From Agromyces flavus (GTDB lineage Bacteria; Actinomycetota; Actinomycetes; Actinomycetales; Microbacteriaceae), in NCBI RefSeq assembly GCF_900104685.1, contig NZ_LT629755.1, positions 2,790,001 to 2,854,000 on the forward strand: 64,000 nt of DNA, written 5' to 3'. A program made the position numbers and the translations under genes. Numbering within the stretch: position 1 is the first letter of the stretch; each line of letters begins with the position of its first letter. Under the pieces are notes generated by a model. It ran no database searches and was not told where the DNA came from. It worked only from the letters and a program-made list of their open reading frames with translations. Of this stretch, positions 53,753 through 62,391 are shown one piece after another.

Positions 53753-54307
53753 TCAATGCCCGTGCGCGAGCTGCTGCAGCACGACGACCGCGAGGCCGAG
53801 TGCGACGAGCGCGCCGAGTCCGAGGAGTTGCTTCCACCAGGGTGCACGGGTGCGCCGCACCGCGACGTACCCGATCAGGCCGAGCGTCACGAGGTACACG
53901 ATCGACGCGGCCCGCAGCGCGCCCTCGAGCTCGAACACCCCGAAGGCGGCGAGCGCGAGTAGGATCAGCGGCACGCCGGCCGACGCGATCGCCGAGCCTG
54001 AGATGCGCAGCATGCGGCCGAGCTCGTCGCGCTCGGGGAACGCCGCGTGCACCGCGAGGTGCGCGACGATGTCGGCCACGAAGCCGGCCGCCGTGATCGC
54101 CACGATGCCGACCAGCAGCGTGAGGGTGGCCCGGGTCGCGCTGACGTGCTCGACGTTCGCGTGCTGCACGAGCACGATCGCGAGACCGGTGAAGGTCGCG
54201 TAGACGCGTTCCTTGAGCGCCTCGGCCTGCTCGTCGACCGAACGATCGGTGCGACGCGGTCGCCGGCGCGGCCGGCCCGCGGCATCGGATGCGGCGGCCT
54301 CGTTCAT
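53753..54307 (-). CDS. Membrane protein, unknown function
   Basis: The 184-residue protein has a basic cytoplasmic N-terminus (RPRRRPRRTDRSVDEQAEALKERVY) and about four membrane segments: TLLVGIVAITAAGFVADIVAHLAV, VPLILLALAAFGVF, AASIVYLVTLGLIGYVAV and LLGLGALVALGLAVVVLQ. I do not recognise a family with confidence. TACCGT lies 7 nt before the ATG on the minus strand. It converges on rhaB, with 11 bp between stops. Confidence 0.72.
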   Translation of the reverse strand: MNEAAASDAAGRPRRRPRRTDRSVDEQAEALKERVYATFTGLAIVLVQHANVEHVSATRATLTLLVGIVAITAAGFVADIVAHLAVHAAFPERDELGRMLRISGSAIASAGVPLILLALAAFGVFELEGALRAASIVYLVTLGLIGYVAVRRTRAPWWKQLLGLGALVALGLAVVVLQQLAHGH

Positions 54308-54366
54308 GCGCGTCACGGTACCAGCGCGACGTGACGGCGCGACATCCGCTCTGCGAGGATCGAGGA

Positions 54367-55323
54367 ATGACCGGCGAGCCCCGTCCCCTCCTCGTGACCG
54401 TTCCCGGCGCGACCCTCCGTCGAGCGCTCGAGCAGACCCCGGGCGGCGTGCCCGATGGCGTCGAGCTCGTGGAGTGGGACCTGGCCGGGCCGCCGCCGCC
54501 CGAGGCATCCGGTCGCCGCATCGACATCGTGGTGCCGCCGTACATGGGCGCGGCCGAGCGGCTCGGCGCCCTCGACGGCGTGGAGGTCGGCCTCGTGCAG
54601 TCGCAGTCGATCGGGTACGACGACGTGCCCGACGCGCTGCCCGCCGGGCACGTGTTCGCGAACGCGGCGTCGGTCCACGAGACGTCGACCGCCGAGCTGG
54701 CGATCGGCCTCGCGATCGCTTCCCAGCGCGGCATCCCGGACTTCGTGCGTGCGGCCGCGGCGGGCCGCTGGGCTCCTGCGCGCCACGCGAGCCTCGCCGA
54801 TCGCCGCGTGCTGCTCCTGGGATACGGCGGCGTCGGCCGCGCGATCGAGGCGCGGCTCGCGCCGTTCGAGGTCGAGGTGACCCGGGTCGCGAGTCGTGCT
54901 CGTGAGGATGAGCACGGGCGGGTCCACGGGATCGACGAACTGCCGACGCTGCTCCCCGAGGCCGAGATCGTGTTCGTCGCGGTCCCGCTGGGCGATGCGA
55001 CCACGCGGCTCGTCGATGCCGCGTTCCTCGAGGCGCTGCCCGAGGGCGCGCTCGTCGTCAACGTCGCGCGCGGACCGGTCGCCGACACCGACGCGATCCT
55101 CGCCGAGGCCCAGTCGGGGCGCCTGCGCTTCGCGCTCGACGTGACCGACCCCGAGCCGCTGCCCGAGCACCATCCGCTCTTCGCGCTGCCGAACGTGCTG
55201 GTCTCGCCGCACGTCGGCGGCGCCACGACCGCGATGATGCCGCGCATGGCGCGCCTGCTGCGCGAGCAGATCGAGCGGATGTCGCGCGGCGACGAACCCC
55301 GCAACATCGTGCTGCGCACCTGA
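54367..55323 (+). CDS. D-isomer-specific 2-hydroxyacid dehydrogenase
   Basis: The 318-residue NAD(P)-dependent reductase interconverts 2-oxo and D-2-hydroxy acids. The cofactor domain has VLLLGYGGVGRAIEARL (GxGxxG). The catalytic set is Arg in VVNVARGPVADTDAI, Glu in DVTDPEPLPEHHPL and His in VSPHVGGATT. The N-terminal catalytic domain is less conserved, so the true substrate (glyoxylate, hydroxypyruvate or another) is unknown. It stands 38 bp before the next gene on the same strand. Confidence 0.9.
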   Translation: MTGEPRPLLVTVPGATLRRALEQTPGGVPDGVELVEWDLAGPPPPEASGRRIDIVVPPYMGAAERLGALDGVEVGLVQSQSIGYDDVPDALPAGHVFANAASVHETSTAELAIGLAIASQRGIPDFVRAAAAGRWAPARHASLADRRVLLLGYGGVGRAIEARLAPFEVEVTRVASRAREDEHGRVHGIDELPTLLPEAEIVFVAVPLGDATTRLVDAAFLEALPEGALVVNVARGPVADTDAILAEAQSGRLRFALDVTDPEPLPEHHPLFALPNVLVSPHVGGATTAMMPRMARLLREQIERMSRGDEPRNIVLRT

Positions 55324-55360
55324 CCCTTCGCGAGACGCCCGACCGAGAGGAACCGCCCGC

Positions 55361-56329
55361 ATGACGAAGTTCGACCACGCCTTCGACTGGGTGCGCCGCC
55401 ACGTCGACGACGGCCCGCTGCCGACCGCGGTGCTCGGCATCGCCACGTCCGAGGGCGTCGTCGCGCTCGACGCGTTCGGCGCAGCATCCGTCGACGACCA
55501 CTACCCGCTGTTCTCGATCACCAAGCCGATCGTCGGCCTCGCCGCACTGCGCCTCATCGAGCAGGGCCGGCTCACGCCGGAGACCCCGCTGACCCGCGCC
55601 ATCCCGTCGTTCGGGGCCGACCGTGACGACATCGTGCGCCTGTGCCACCTCGCGAGTCACACCTCGGGCATCATCGAGCCGCCGCTCGACACGCCACGCG
55701 GACTGCGCACCTCGCTGCTCGAACCGGGCCGCGACTTCCCGGCCGGCACCGTCTCGCGGTACTCGACGATCGCGTTCGAGGGCATCGCCGCGCTCATCGA
55801 GGACGCCTCGGGCGCGCCATGGGAGCGGGCCGTGGCCGAGGTCGGCGAGCGAGCGGATGCCGCCGGCATCACGTTCGACGACGTATCGCCGCATGCGCCG
55901 GTCGACGCCGCCGAGCACGGGCTCGACTGGGCGCGCATGGCGGCGCTGCGCCATCCGGGTGCGGGCCTGTTCGCTCGCGCCGCCGACCTGCTCGCGCTCG
56001 GCAGCGCGTTGCTGCGCAACGACGGCTCGGTCGTCTCGCCGGTCGCCTTCGAGGCCATGCGACGCCCGTTGACCGCCGGACTGCCGAAGCTCGAGCCCTA
56101 CGTCGAGTCGCGCGGGCAGGACTGGGGCTTCACGTGGAACGTGCGGCACTCGGCACCCGGCCTGCTCGCACGCGACACGTTCGGCCACGGCGGCTGGGCC
56201 GGCACCGAGTTCTGGATCACGCCCTCGCTCGACGTGTGCTTCGTGTTCCTGACCAACGTCGGAGGCGGTATCGGGCGATTCGGGCTCGACGCCGACGAAC
56301 TGCACAACGCCGTCGCGGCGGCCGCCTGA
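55361..56329 (+). CDS. Serine hydrolase, beta-lactamase/class C family
   Basis: The 322-residue protein has the penicillin-recognising fold. The nucleophile motif is Ser52-x-x-Lys55 (SITK), the second motif is YST in SRYSTIAFEG, and the third region is GHGGWAGTEFW in place of the KTG triad, as in esterase-type relatives. No signal peptide is visible, so a cytoplasmic esterase or peptidase is more likely than a beta-lactamase. Neighbouring genes give no substrate clue. Confidence 0.83.
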   Translation: MTKFDHAFDWVRRHVDDGPLPTAVLGIATSEGVVALDAFGAASVDDHYPLFSITKPIVGLAALRLIEQGRLTPETPLTRAIPSFGADRDDIVRLCHLASHTSGIIEPPLDTPRGLRTSLLEPGRDFPAGTVSRYSTIAFEGIAALIEDASGAPWERAVAEVGERADAAGITFDDVSPHAPVDAAEHGLDWARMAALRHPGAGLFARAADLLALGSALLRNDGSVVSPVAFEAMRRPLTAGLPKLEPYVESRGQDWGFTWNVRHSAPGLLARDTFGHGGWAGTEFWITPSLDVCFVFLTNVGGGIGRFGLDADELHNAVAAAA

Positions 56330-56396
56330 CGCCTGTCGCTGGGATCACGTCGCCGCCCGGGCCTACGATCGGAGGACACCCCGACGGAAGGTCGAC

Positions 56397-57491
56397 ATGC
56401 CCGCTTCGGCAGAACCACGGGTCGCGCTGTACTTCGACTTCGACAACATCGTCATCTCCCGCTACGACCAGTTGCACGGCGAGGGCGCGTACCGCAAGGA
56501 CACGAGCCGCACGAAGACGGTGCAGCCGGGTACGCAGGCGTGGAAGCGGCTGCAGCAGGCGACGGTCGACATCGACGCCGTGCTCGACTTCGCGGCCACG
56601 TTCGGCACGATCGCGATCGCGCGCGCCTACGCCGACTGGTCGACGCCGGTGAACGCGAGCTACCGCAACCAGCTCATCGACCGGGCGGTCGACCTCGTGC
56701 AGCTCTTCCCATTGTCGGCGACGAAGAACGGCGCCGACATCCGGCTGTCGGTCGACGCGATCGAGGACCTCTTCCTCATCGAGAACCTCTCCAACGTGGT
56801 CATCGTCGCGGGCGACTCCGACTACGTCGCGCTCGCGCAGAAGGCCAAGAAGCTCGGCCGGTACGTCGTGGGCATCGGGGTCGCGGGCGGCACCAGCCGG
56901 GCGCTCACCGCCGCATGCGACGAGTACGCCGACTACGACGCGATCCTCGCGACGGATGCCGCGGTGCGTGATGACGAGGCAACCGAAGGGTCGAACGGGG
57001 CCGAGTCGAAGACGTCCGTCGGCACGGCCAAGGCCGGCGCCGCACCGGTGGCCGAGGCCGGAGCGCAGCCGGGAGCCCCCGCTCGGCGCCGCCGCGCATC
57101 GTCGAAGACCGTGACGGATTCCGCGCCGGCCGACGCTGCGGCGGAGGCCCCGGCGTCGAAAGAGCCAGCGGCGCCCAAGAGCTCGTCCAAGGCCGTGCAG
57201 TTCGTGGCGCCCGCCGAGCCGGGTGCTGCGGATGATGCCGCGACGGGCACCACGCGCAACCCGGGCCGCCTGCTCCTCAAGGCGCTCGAGCTGCTGCGCG
57301 CGAAGAACGACCAGGAATGGCAGGACTCGAGCGCGGTGAAGAACCAGATGCTGCGCATGGACCCGTCGTTCCAGGAGCGCCGGCTCGGCTTCCCGACGTT
57401 CACCGACTTCCTGAAGTCGCGTGGCGGCGTGGTCGAACTCGACGAGGCGACCGGGCAGAACCGCGTCCGCATCCGCTCGAAGAAGGGCTGA
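56397..57491 (+). CDS. NYN-domain protein with C-terminal OST-HTH/LOTUS domain
   Basis: The 364-residue protein starts with a NYN (LabA-like, PIN-fold) domain: LYFDFDNIV places Asp14, Asp16 and Asn17, and further acidic residues occur in NGADIRLSVDAIEDLF and VIVAGDSDYVALAQKAKKLGR. A low-complexity Ala/Pro/Ser/Lys linker (about 190-280) leads to an OST-HTH domain (NPGRLLLKALELLRAK ... FGFPTFTDFLKSRGGVVEL-like, about 285-360). The fold suggests an RNA-processing nuclease with an RNA-binding module. GGAAGG precedes the ATG. Confidence 0.85.
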   Translation: MPASAEPRVALYFDFDNIVISRYDQLHGEGAYRKDTSRTKTVQPGTQAWKRLQQATVDIDAVLDFAATFGTIAIARAYADWSTPVNASYRNQLIDRAVDLVQLFPLSATKNGADIRLSVDAIEDLFLIENLSNVVIVAGDSDYVALAQKAKKLGRYVVGIGVAGGTSRALTAACDEYADYDAILATDAAVRDDEATEGSNGAESKTSVGTAKAGAAPVAEAGAQPGAPARRRRASSKTVTDSAPADAAAEAPASKEPAAPKSSSKAVQFVAPAEPGAADDAATGTTRNPGRLLLKALELLRAKNDQEWQDSSAVKNQMLRMDPSFQERRLGFPTFTDFLKSRGGVVELDEATGQNRVRIRSKKG

Positions 57492-57506
57492 CCTGGCCCT
57501 TCCGAC

Positions 57507-58016
57507 TCACGTGCCGCGGTCGGGCTTCCCGCCCGGTCCGTAGATGATGATCGCCACGACCGGGATCAGCAGGAACCAGAGCCACGACCAGACGAAGCCG
57601 CCGTTGAAGCCCGACCAGAAGAACAGGCCCAGGGCGATGAACGGCGTGAGCGCCATGATCGTGTCGCCGATCCGGCCGCCGAGCGCGCGCGAGCCGCGCA
57701 CCGACGCGGGCGCCGGCGGCAGCGGCCCGGCTGACGGCGGCGGAAGCGTTCCGGGGCCGGACAACACGGTCGGTGCGGGTGGCGCGGGTGGCGCGGGTGG
57801 CGCGGAGACCGTCGGGGCGACCTCGGGGAGGTCGGCGAACAGCGGCGCGAGGTCCCCGCGAGTGACGGCGCTCCGCACCGACGCCGCGCGCTGCTCGTAC
57901 TCCGAGGGAGTGAGCCGACCCTCGATCTGGGCGTCGGAGAGCCGCGCGACGGCGTCCTCGCGTTCGGCGTTGCTGAGCCGCTGATCGGGGCGGTCGGGGT
58001 TCGCGTAGCCGTTCAT
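57507..58016 (-). CDS. DUF1707 (SHOCT-like) membrane protein
   Basis: The 169-residue protein starts with a DUF1707 domain (RLSNAEREDAVARLSDAQIEGRLTPSEYEQRAASVRSAVTRGDLAPLFADLP, residues about 14-65), a short helical module common in actinobacterial membrane proteins. A Pro/Ala-rich linker follows, and then two close membrane segments (IMALTPFIALGLFFWSGF and VWSWLWFLLIPVVAIIIYG). Function is unknown. It converges on the NYN gene. Confidence 0.85.
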   Translation of the reverse strand: MNGYANPDRPDQRLSNAEREDAVARLSDAQIEGRLTPSEYEQRAASVRSAVTRGDLAPLFADLPEVAPTVSAPPAPPAPPAPTVLSGPGTLPPPSAGPLPPAPASVRGSRALGGRIGDTIMALTPFIALGLFFWSGFNGGFVWSWLWFLLIPVVAIIIYGPGGKPDRGT

Positions 58017-58074
58017 GGGGCCAGCGTGCCGGTCCCGCCGTCCGCCCGGTAGTGACGAAGGACCCCAGTCGGCG

Positions 58075-58347
58075 TCAGGTGCCGACGCCCGTGGCGTTGG
58101 TGCCCGGCTCGTCCTCCGTACCGCCCTGGATCGCGGCGCTGGCGTCCGGCACGCCGGGTATCTCGGCGTCCTCGGTGGGCGGCGGCTGGATGTCGTAGGA
58201 CGACATGTCGGCGGGCGGCTCGTCGCGGTCCGCGCCCTCCGCCGGCTGGTCCGGATGGTGCCGCTGCTCGGGAGCGTCGGATCCGCTCGCGCCCTCGGCC
58301 GGGTCCTGCGCGTGCTCGTCGCCGCGGGGCGTGTTGATGTCGCTCAT
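58075..58347 (-). CDS. Small acidic disordered protein, unknown function
   Basis: A 90-residue protein rich in Asp, Glu, Pro, Ala and Gly (DEHAQDPAEGASGSDAPEQRHHPDQPAEGADRDEPP...), with no predicted helix bundle or motif. The ATG at 58347 is chosen because AAGGAG lies 9 nt upstream; a frame extending to 58380 would add a basic stretch that hides that ribosome site. I recognise no family. Codon position bias looks coding but the call is tentative. Confidence 0.55.
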   Translation of the reverse strand: MSDINTPRGDEHAQDPAEGASGSDAPEQRHHPDQPAEGADRDEPPADMSSYDIQPPPTEDAEIPGVPDASAAIQGGTEDEPGTNATGVGT

Positions 58348-58460
58348 CGTCGTGCGCTCCTTCCGGCGCGGTCGCGCCATGGCCGACAGTCTGCGTCGCC
58401 GCGGCGCGGCACGGCAGGGGCTTGCCCGGGCGGCGACGGTCGGTTACGCCGCGGACCCGC

Positions 58461-58498
58461 TGTGGTCAGACCACATCTGCTACTGTGGTCTGACCACA
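58461..58498 (+). promoter_or_regulatory. Two perfect palindromic GntR (LldR/FadR-type) operators
   Basis: TGTGGTCAGACCACA (58461-58475) and TGTGGTCTGACCACA (58484-58498) are reverse complements of one another, each palindromic about a single base, centred 23 bp apart. TACTGT (58481-58486) between them may be the -10 box. The TGGT-N3-ACCA core matches that of LldR/PdhR-type GntR regulators. The autoregulated gene begins at 58522. Confidence 0.85.
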
Positions 58499-58521
58499 GG
58501 CCACGCGACGGAGGGAGCGGC

Positions 58522-59271
58522 ATGGGCGACGAGGCATCCGCCCGCTCGATCGAGCCGCGCGCGTGGGAGGCCGTGCTCGAGCACATCGAGCGCCGGCTCC
58601 TCGACGGCGAGCTCGGGCCCGGCGACCGACTGCCGGGTGAGCGCGCCCTCGCGTCCGAACTCGGCGTCGGGCGGTCCAGCGTTCGTGAGGCGCTCCGCGT
58701 GCTCGAGGTGCTCGGGCTCATCCGCACCCACACCGGATCCGGGCCGACCGCGGGCGCGATGATCATCGCCACGCCCGGCGGCGGCATGAGCGCGCTCATG
58801 CGACTGCAGGTCGCGGTGCGCGGGTTCCCGGTCGACGACATCGTCGCGACCCGCCTCGCGCTCGAGGCGCACGTCGTGAGCGACCTCGCCGAGGCATCCG
58901 GAGCCGACCTCGCCGCCGCCGACCGCCTGCTCGACGCGATGGACGAGCCCGACCTCGACCCGGCCGAGTTCCTCGCGCTCGACGCCGCGTTCCACCTCGC
59001 CCTCGCCGAGGCGTCGGGCAACCAGGTCGTCACCGCCACCATGGCGGGACTCCGCAGCGGCATCGAGGGCTACGCGCTCGGCGGCAGCCGTCGCCTCGGC
59101 GACTGGCAGACCACCGCGACCCGACTCCGCGCCGAGCATCGCGGGGTCGTCGACGCGATCCGAGCAGCGGATGCCGCGACCGCCCGGCGACGCATCCACG
59201 ACCACATCTCGCGCTACTACGCCGAGATCTCACCCGACCACGGCGCCGCACGCGCCACGAGCACCCCCTAG
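58522..59271 (+). CDS. lldR: FadR-subfamily GntR regulator of lactate genes (LldR-like)
   Basis: The 249-residue regulator has a GntR winged helix (GDRLPGERALASELGVGRSSVREALRVLEVLGLIRTHTGSG) and an all-helical FadR/FCD effector domain with ligand-pocket residues in VATRLALEAHV, LDAAFHLALAEASGN and AEHRGVVDAIRA. It precedes lldD by 15 bp, so it most likely responds to L-lactate and represses this operon through the palindromes just upstream. GGAGGGAG lies 5 nt before the ATG. Confidence 0.88.
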   Translation: MGDEASARSIEPRAWEAVLEHIERRLLDGELGPGDRLPGERALASELGVGRSSVREALRVLEVLGLIRTHTGSGPTAGAMIIATPGGGMSALMRLQVAVRGFPVDDIVATRLALEAHVVSDLAEASGADLAAADRLLDAMDEPDLDPAEFLALDAAFHLALAEASGNQVVTATMAGLRSGIEGYALGGSRRLGDWQTTATRLRAEHRGVVDAIRAADAATARRRIHDHISRYYAEISPDHGAARATSTP

Positions 59272-59286
59272 GAAGAGAGCCGAACC

Positions 59287-60573
59287 ATGGTCCAGCGCCA
59301 GTTGCCGAACCCGCGCGAGCTCGCCGAACTCATGCGGTTCAAGAAGCCGACCCTGAACCCGACCGACCGCCGTCTCGAGAAGGCGCTCACGATCGCCGAC
59401 CTGCGCGACATCGCCAAGCGCCGCACGCCCAAGGCGCCGTTCGATTACACCGAGGGAGCCGCCGAGGGCGAGCTCTCGCTGACCCGCGCTCGGCAGGCCT
59501 TCCAGGACGTCGAGTTCCACCCGTCGATCCTGCGGAACGTGCCCGTCGTCGACACGAGCCGCGAGGTGCTCGGCGGGCCGAGCGCGCTCCCGTTCGGCAT
59601 CGCGCCGACGGGCTTCACGCGCCTCATGCAGACCGAGGGCGAGGAGGCCGGCGCAGGTGCGGCCGGCGCGGCGGGCATCCCGTTCACGCTGTCGACGCTC
59701 GGCACGACCTCGATCGAGGGCGTGAAGGCCGCGAATCCGAACGGTCGCAACTGGTTCCAGCTCTACGTCATGCGCGACCGCGAGATCTCCTACGAGCTCG
59801 CTCGTCGTGCGGCCGGCGCCGGATTCGACACGCTGTTCTTCACGGTGGACACCCCGGTCGCGGGCGCCCGCCTGCGCGACAAGCGCAACGGCTTCTCGAT
59901 CCCGCCGCAGCTCACGCCCGGTACCGTGATCAACGCGATCCCCCGCCCGGCGTGGTGGATCAACTTCCTCACGACCCCGAAGCTCGAGTTCGCGTCGCTC
60001 TCCTCGACCGGCGGCACGGTCGGCGAGCTGCTCGACGCCGCGATGGACCCGACGATCTCGTTCGCCGACCTCGACGTGATCCGCGAGATCTGGCCGGGCA
60101 AGATCGTCGTGAAGGGCGTGCAGACCGTCGAGGACGCCAGGCTCCTCGCCGACACGGGCGTCGACGGCGTCGTGCTCTCCAACCACGGCGGCCGCCAGCT
60201 CGACCGCGCGCCGATCCCGTTCCACCTGCTGCCCGATGTGGTCCGCGAGGTCGGCGGCGACATGGAGGTGCACCTCGACACCGGCATCATGAACGGCGCC
60301 GACATCGTCGCCTCGATCGCGCTCGGTGCACGCTTCACGCTCATCGGCCGCGCGTACCTCTACGGCCTCATGGCCGGCGGTCGCCGCGGTGTCGACCGCA
60401 CGATCGCGATCCTCCGCGCCGAGATCGAGCGCACCATGAAGCTGCTCGAGGTCGCGACGCTCGACGAGCTGTCTCCGAAGCACGTGACGCAGCTCACGCG
60501 CCTGCAGCCGATCTCCCGCCCCGTCGCCGACGCCGCCGAGGCCGTCGCCGCGCGGCTGCCCGTGCAGCTGTGA
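59287..60573 (+). CDS. lldD: L-lactate dehydrogenase (FMN-dependent, quinone-linked)
   Basis: The 428-residue FMN-dependent alpha-hydroxy-acid dehydrogenase oxidises L-lactate to pyruvate at the membrane face. Signature segments include [61 protein letters not shown] with the flavin lysine, and [11 protein letters not shown] with the catalytic His and Arg. A mandelate or glycolate relative cannot be excluded, but the GntR gene and operators favour lactate. AGAGAG and the GTG/ATG context give a normal start. Confidence 0.92.
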   Translation: MVQRQLPNPRELAELMRFKKPTLNPTDRRLEKALTIADLRDIAKRRTPKAPFDYTEGAAEGELSLTRARQAFQDVEFHPSILRNVPVVDTSREVLGGPSALPFGIAPTGFTRLMQTEGEEAGAGAAGAAGIPFTLSTLGTTSIEGVKAANPNGRNWFQLYVMRDREISYELARRAAGAGFDTLFFTVDTPVAGARLRDKRNGFSIPPQLTPGTVINAIPRPAWWINFLTTPKLEFASLSSTGGTVGELLDAAMDPTISFADLDVIREIWPGKIVVKGVQTVEDARLLADTGVDGVVLSNHGGRQLDRAPIPFHLLPDVVREVGGDMEVHLDTGIMNGADIVASIALGARFTLIGRAYLYGLMAGGRRGVDRTIAILRAEIERTMKLLEVATLDELSPKHVTQLTRLQPISRPVADAAEAVAARLPVQL

Positions 60574-61613
60574 GCGCACCGACGCGGCGATTCGCCCTCG
60601 GGTCCTACACGCCCGACGGGCCGGGCCCGAGCCTGCACCTCGCGGAGCGCTCGGAGTCCGGCGAGTGGCGGATCGTCGCGTCGGCCACCGCCTCAAACCC
60701 GTCGTTCGTCGCGAGATCGGGCGACCTGCTCTTCGCGGTCGGCGAGGACGCGTCCGGCTCTGTCGCGAGCTTCCGCATCGACGAGGGCGGGGCGGATGGC
60801 GCGCACGCCGCGCTCGAACCGGTCGACTCCGTCGAGCACGGCGAGGCGCACCCGTGCCACATCGCCGTCGACGCGGCATCCGGCCTGCTGCTCGTCGCGA
60901 ACTACACGGGCGGCTCGGTCACGGCAGTGCCGTTCGAGTCGGGCGCGCTCGGCCGGCCGGTCACGTTGCGGCTCCCGCCGCGCACGGGTCCGGTGAGCGA
61001 CCGGCAGGATGCTCCGCACGCCCACCAGGTCGTGGCCACCCCCTGGGGCACGCACCTCGTCAGCGACCTCGGCGGCGACGCCGTCCACGAGCTGGTGGCC
61101 GAACGGGCGACGGATGCCTCCGGCCCGGCGCTGCGCATCGTGCGCACCATCGAACTCGCGCCGGGCACCGGTCCCCGCCACCTGCTCGTGCGGTCCGGGC
61201 AGGTGCACGTCATCGGCGAGCTCGACGGGCACCTCCACACGTTCGAGGTCGACGCGGCGAGCGCGCGCCCCGCCGGCACCGAGTCCGTGATGGTCCGGCC
61301 ATCGGGCGGTGCCGACGACGTCGTGCAGCCCTCGCACCTCGACGCGAGCCCGTCCGGGCGGCTGCTCACGGCGCTCGTGCGCGGCCGCGACACCGTGAGC
61401 GTCTTCGAGGCGACGGATGCCGCGCACCCGCACCTCGCGTCGGAGCACCCCATCGGTGCCGCGTGGCCGCGCCACCACGCGCACCTCGACGACCGCACCG
61501 TCGTGGTCGCCGCCGAGCGGGGCCACGCGCTCGTCGAGGTCGATCTCGTGACCGGTGCCGCACGCCGCGTGCTCGAGGTCACGTCACCGACATGCGTGCT
61601 GCCGCTCGACTGA
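60570..61613 (+). CDS. Seven-bladed beta-propeller lactonase-family protein (YbhE-like)
   Basis: The 347-residue protein resembles the lactonase/6-phosphogluconolactonase beta-propeller family: [12 protein letters not shown] at the N-terminus, [72 protein letters not shown], and [14 protein letters not shown], each a blade repeat with conserved His residues. It overlaps the lldD stop by 4 bp (GTGA), so it is co-translated with lldD. A role in hydrolysing a lactone produced in the same pathway is inferred only. It overlaps the next, convergent gene by 35 bp. Confidence 0.85.
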   Translation: MSAPTRRFALGSYTPDGPGPSLHLAERSESGEWRIVASATASNPSFVARSGDLLFAVGEDASGSVASFRIDEGGADGAHAALEPVDSVEHGEAHPCHIAVDAASGLLLVANYTGGSVTAVPFESGALGRPVTLRLPPRTGPVSDRQDAPHAHQVVATPWGTHLVSDLGGDAVHELVAERATDASGPALRIVRTIELAPGTGPRHLLVRSGQVHVIGELDGHLHTFEVDAASARPAGTESVMVRPSGGADDVVQPSHLDASPSGRLLTALVRGRDTVSVFEATDAAHPHLASEHPIGAAWPRHHAHLDDRTVVVAAERGHALVEVDLVTGAARRVLEVTSPTCVLPLD

Positions 61614-61941
61614 CGTGTCGTGCCGGCGGCCGCGGCGACACGCGGTGCGCGGCATCGAGCGTCGTTCCATCTGCCGCCCTCGCCCTGGGCCGAAAGCGGA
61701 GGAACCACGCGAGCATCAGCGCCGACGCGACGAGGTAGAAGCCGTGCAGGAACCAGATCGGACCCGCCGGCAGGCTGAACACGTAGAACGAGTAGACGAG
61801 GTTGCCTGCGTTCGTGGTCACCAGGTTGCCGAGGCTGTACGACGAGAGGTCCTTCGTGCGCGCAGCCTTCACCAGCATGGGCAGGTAGCTCATGGCGAAG
61901 AGGCCGGTCGACAGAGCGCCGGCGAGGATGGCGCCATCCAT
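61579..61941 (-). CDS. SemiSWEET-like small membrane protein
   Basis: The 120-residue protein has three membrane helices (ILAGALSTGLFAMSYLPMLVKAA, LVTTNAGNLVYSFYVFSL, IWFLHGFYLVASALMLAWFL), the three-helix bundle of SemiSWEET/PQ-loop proteins. LPMLVKAARTKDLSSYSL occupies the PQ-loop position, with LP in place of PQ. The last 35 or so residues are a basic tail. It may move a small sugar or metabolite as a dimer; the evidence is structural resemblance only. Confidence 0.68.
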   Translation of the reverse strand: MDGAILAGALSTGLFAMSYLPMLVKAARTKDLSSYSLGNLVTTNAGNLVYSFYVFSLPAGPIWFLHGFYLVASALMLAWFLRFRPRARAADGTTLDAAHRVSPRPPARHVSRAAARMSVT

Positions 61942-62042
61942 GCTGCGACGCTACGACCCGGGTCGGCGCGGCGCATCGGGACCGACCCCGGATTCAGCCG
62001 CTCCGATCGGCGCACGCCGCTCGCGCCATCCGGAGCGGTCGG

Positions 62043-62390
62043 TCAGCCCTCGTCGATGAGCTCGAGCAGCTTCTTCGCGGCATCGCGGATGTCGTCGTGG
62101 TCGTACTGGCCCGCGCGGCTCTCGAGCGAGATGACCGCGCAACGGTGCACCTTGGCGTAGTCGCCGTAGGGGAACGAGTACGCGCCCTTGGTGTCCTGGT
62201 TCTCGTCGTCGTCGATGCCGAGGTGCCAGTGGCGGAATTCGGTCCAGCCGTCCTTCTCGATCACGCGGTTCTCGTCATCGGCGCTCGGTGCGTGCTCGCT
62301 CCAGTCGTCCCGCTCGTCGCGCACGACCTTGCCTTCGCGAACCAGCGACCTGGCGTGCTTGAGCGCCGTCTCGTTCAACCGGATGCCCAC
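62043..62390 (-). CDS. Conserved small protein, unknown function
   Basis: A 115-residue soluble, acidic protein with VREGKVVRDERDDWSEHAPSADDENRVIEKDGWTEFRHWHLGIDDDENQDTKGAYSFPYGDYAKVHRCAVIS. I recognise no fold with confidence, but the Trp/His/Asp pattern suggests a defined structure, and actinobacterial homologues seem likely. It is the third gene of a small-protein operon: GTG at 62390 lies one base after the previous stop codon. Confidence 0.72.
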   Translation of the reverse strand: MGIRLNETALKHARSLVREGKVVRDERDDWSEHAPSADDENRVIEKDGWTEFRHWHLGIDDDENQDTKGAYSFPYGDYAKVHRCAVISLESRAGQYDHDDIRDAAKKLLELIDEG

Positions 62391-62391
62391 G

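Noticed and set aside
7182..61613. Two convergent gene pairs that overlap by exactly 35 bp (8218-8252 and 61579-61613)
   Set aside because: Flanking genes and overlap sequences are unrelated, so the shared length is most likely chance and not a functional antisense device.
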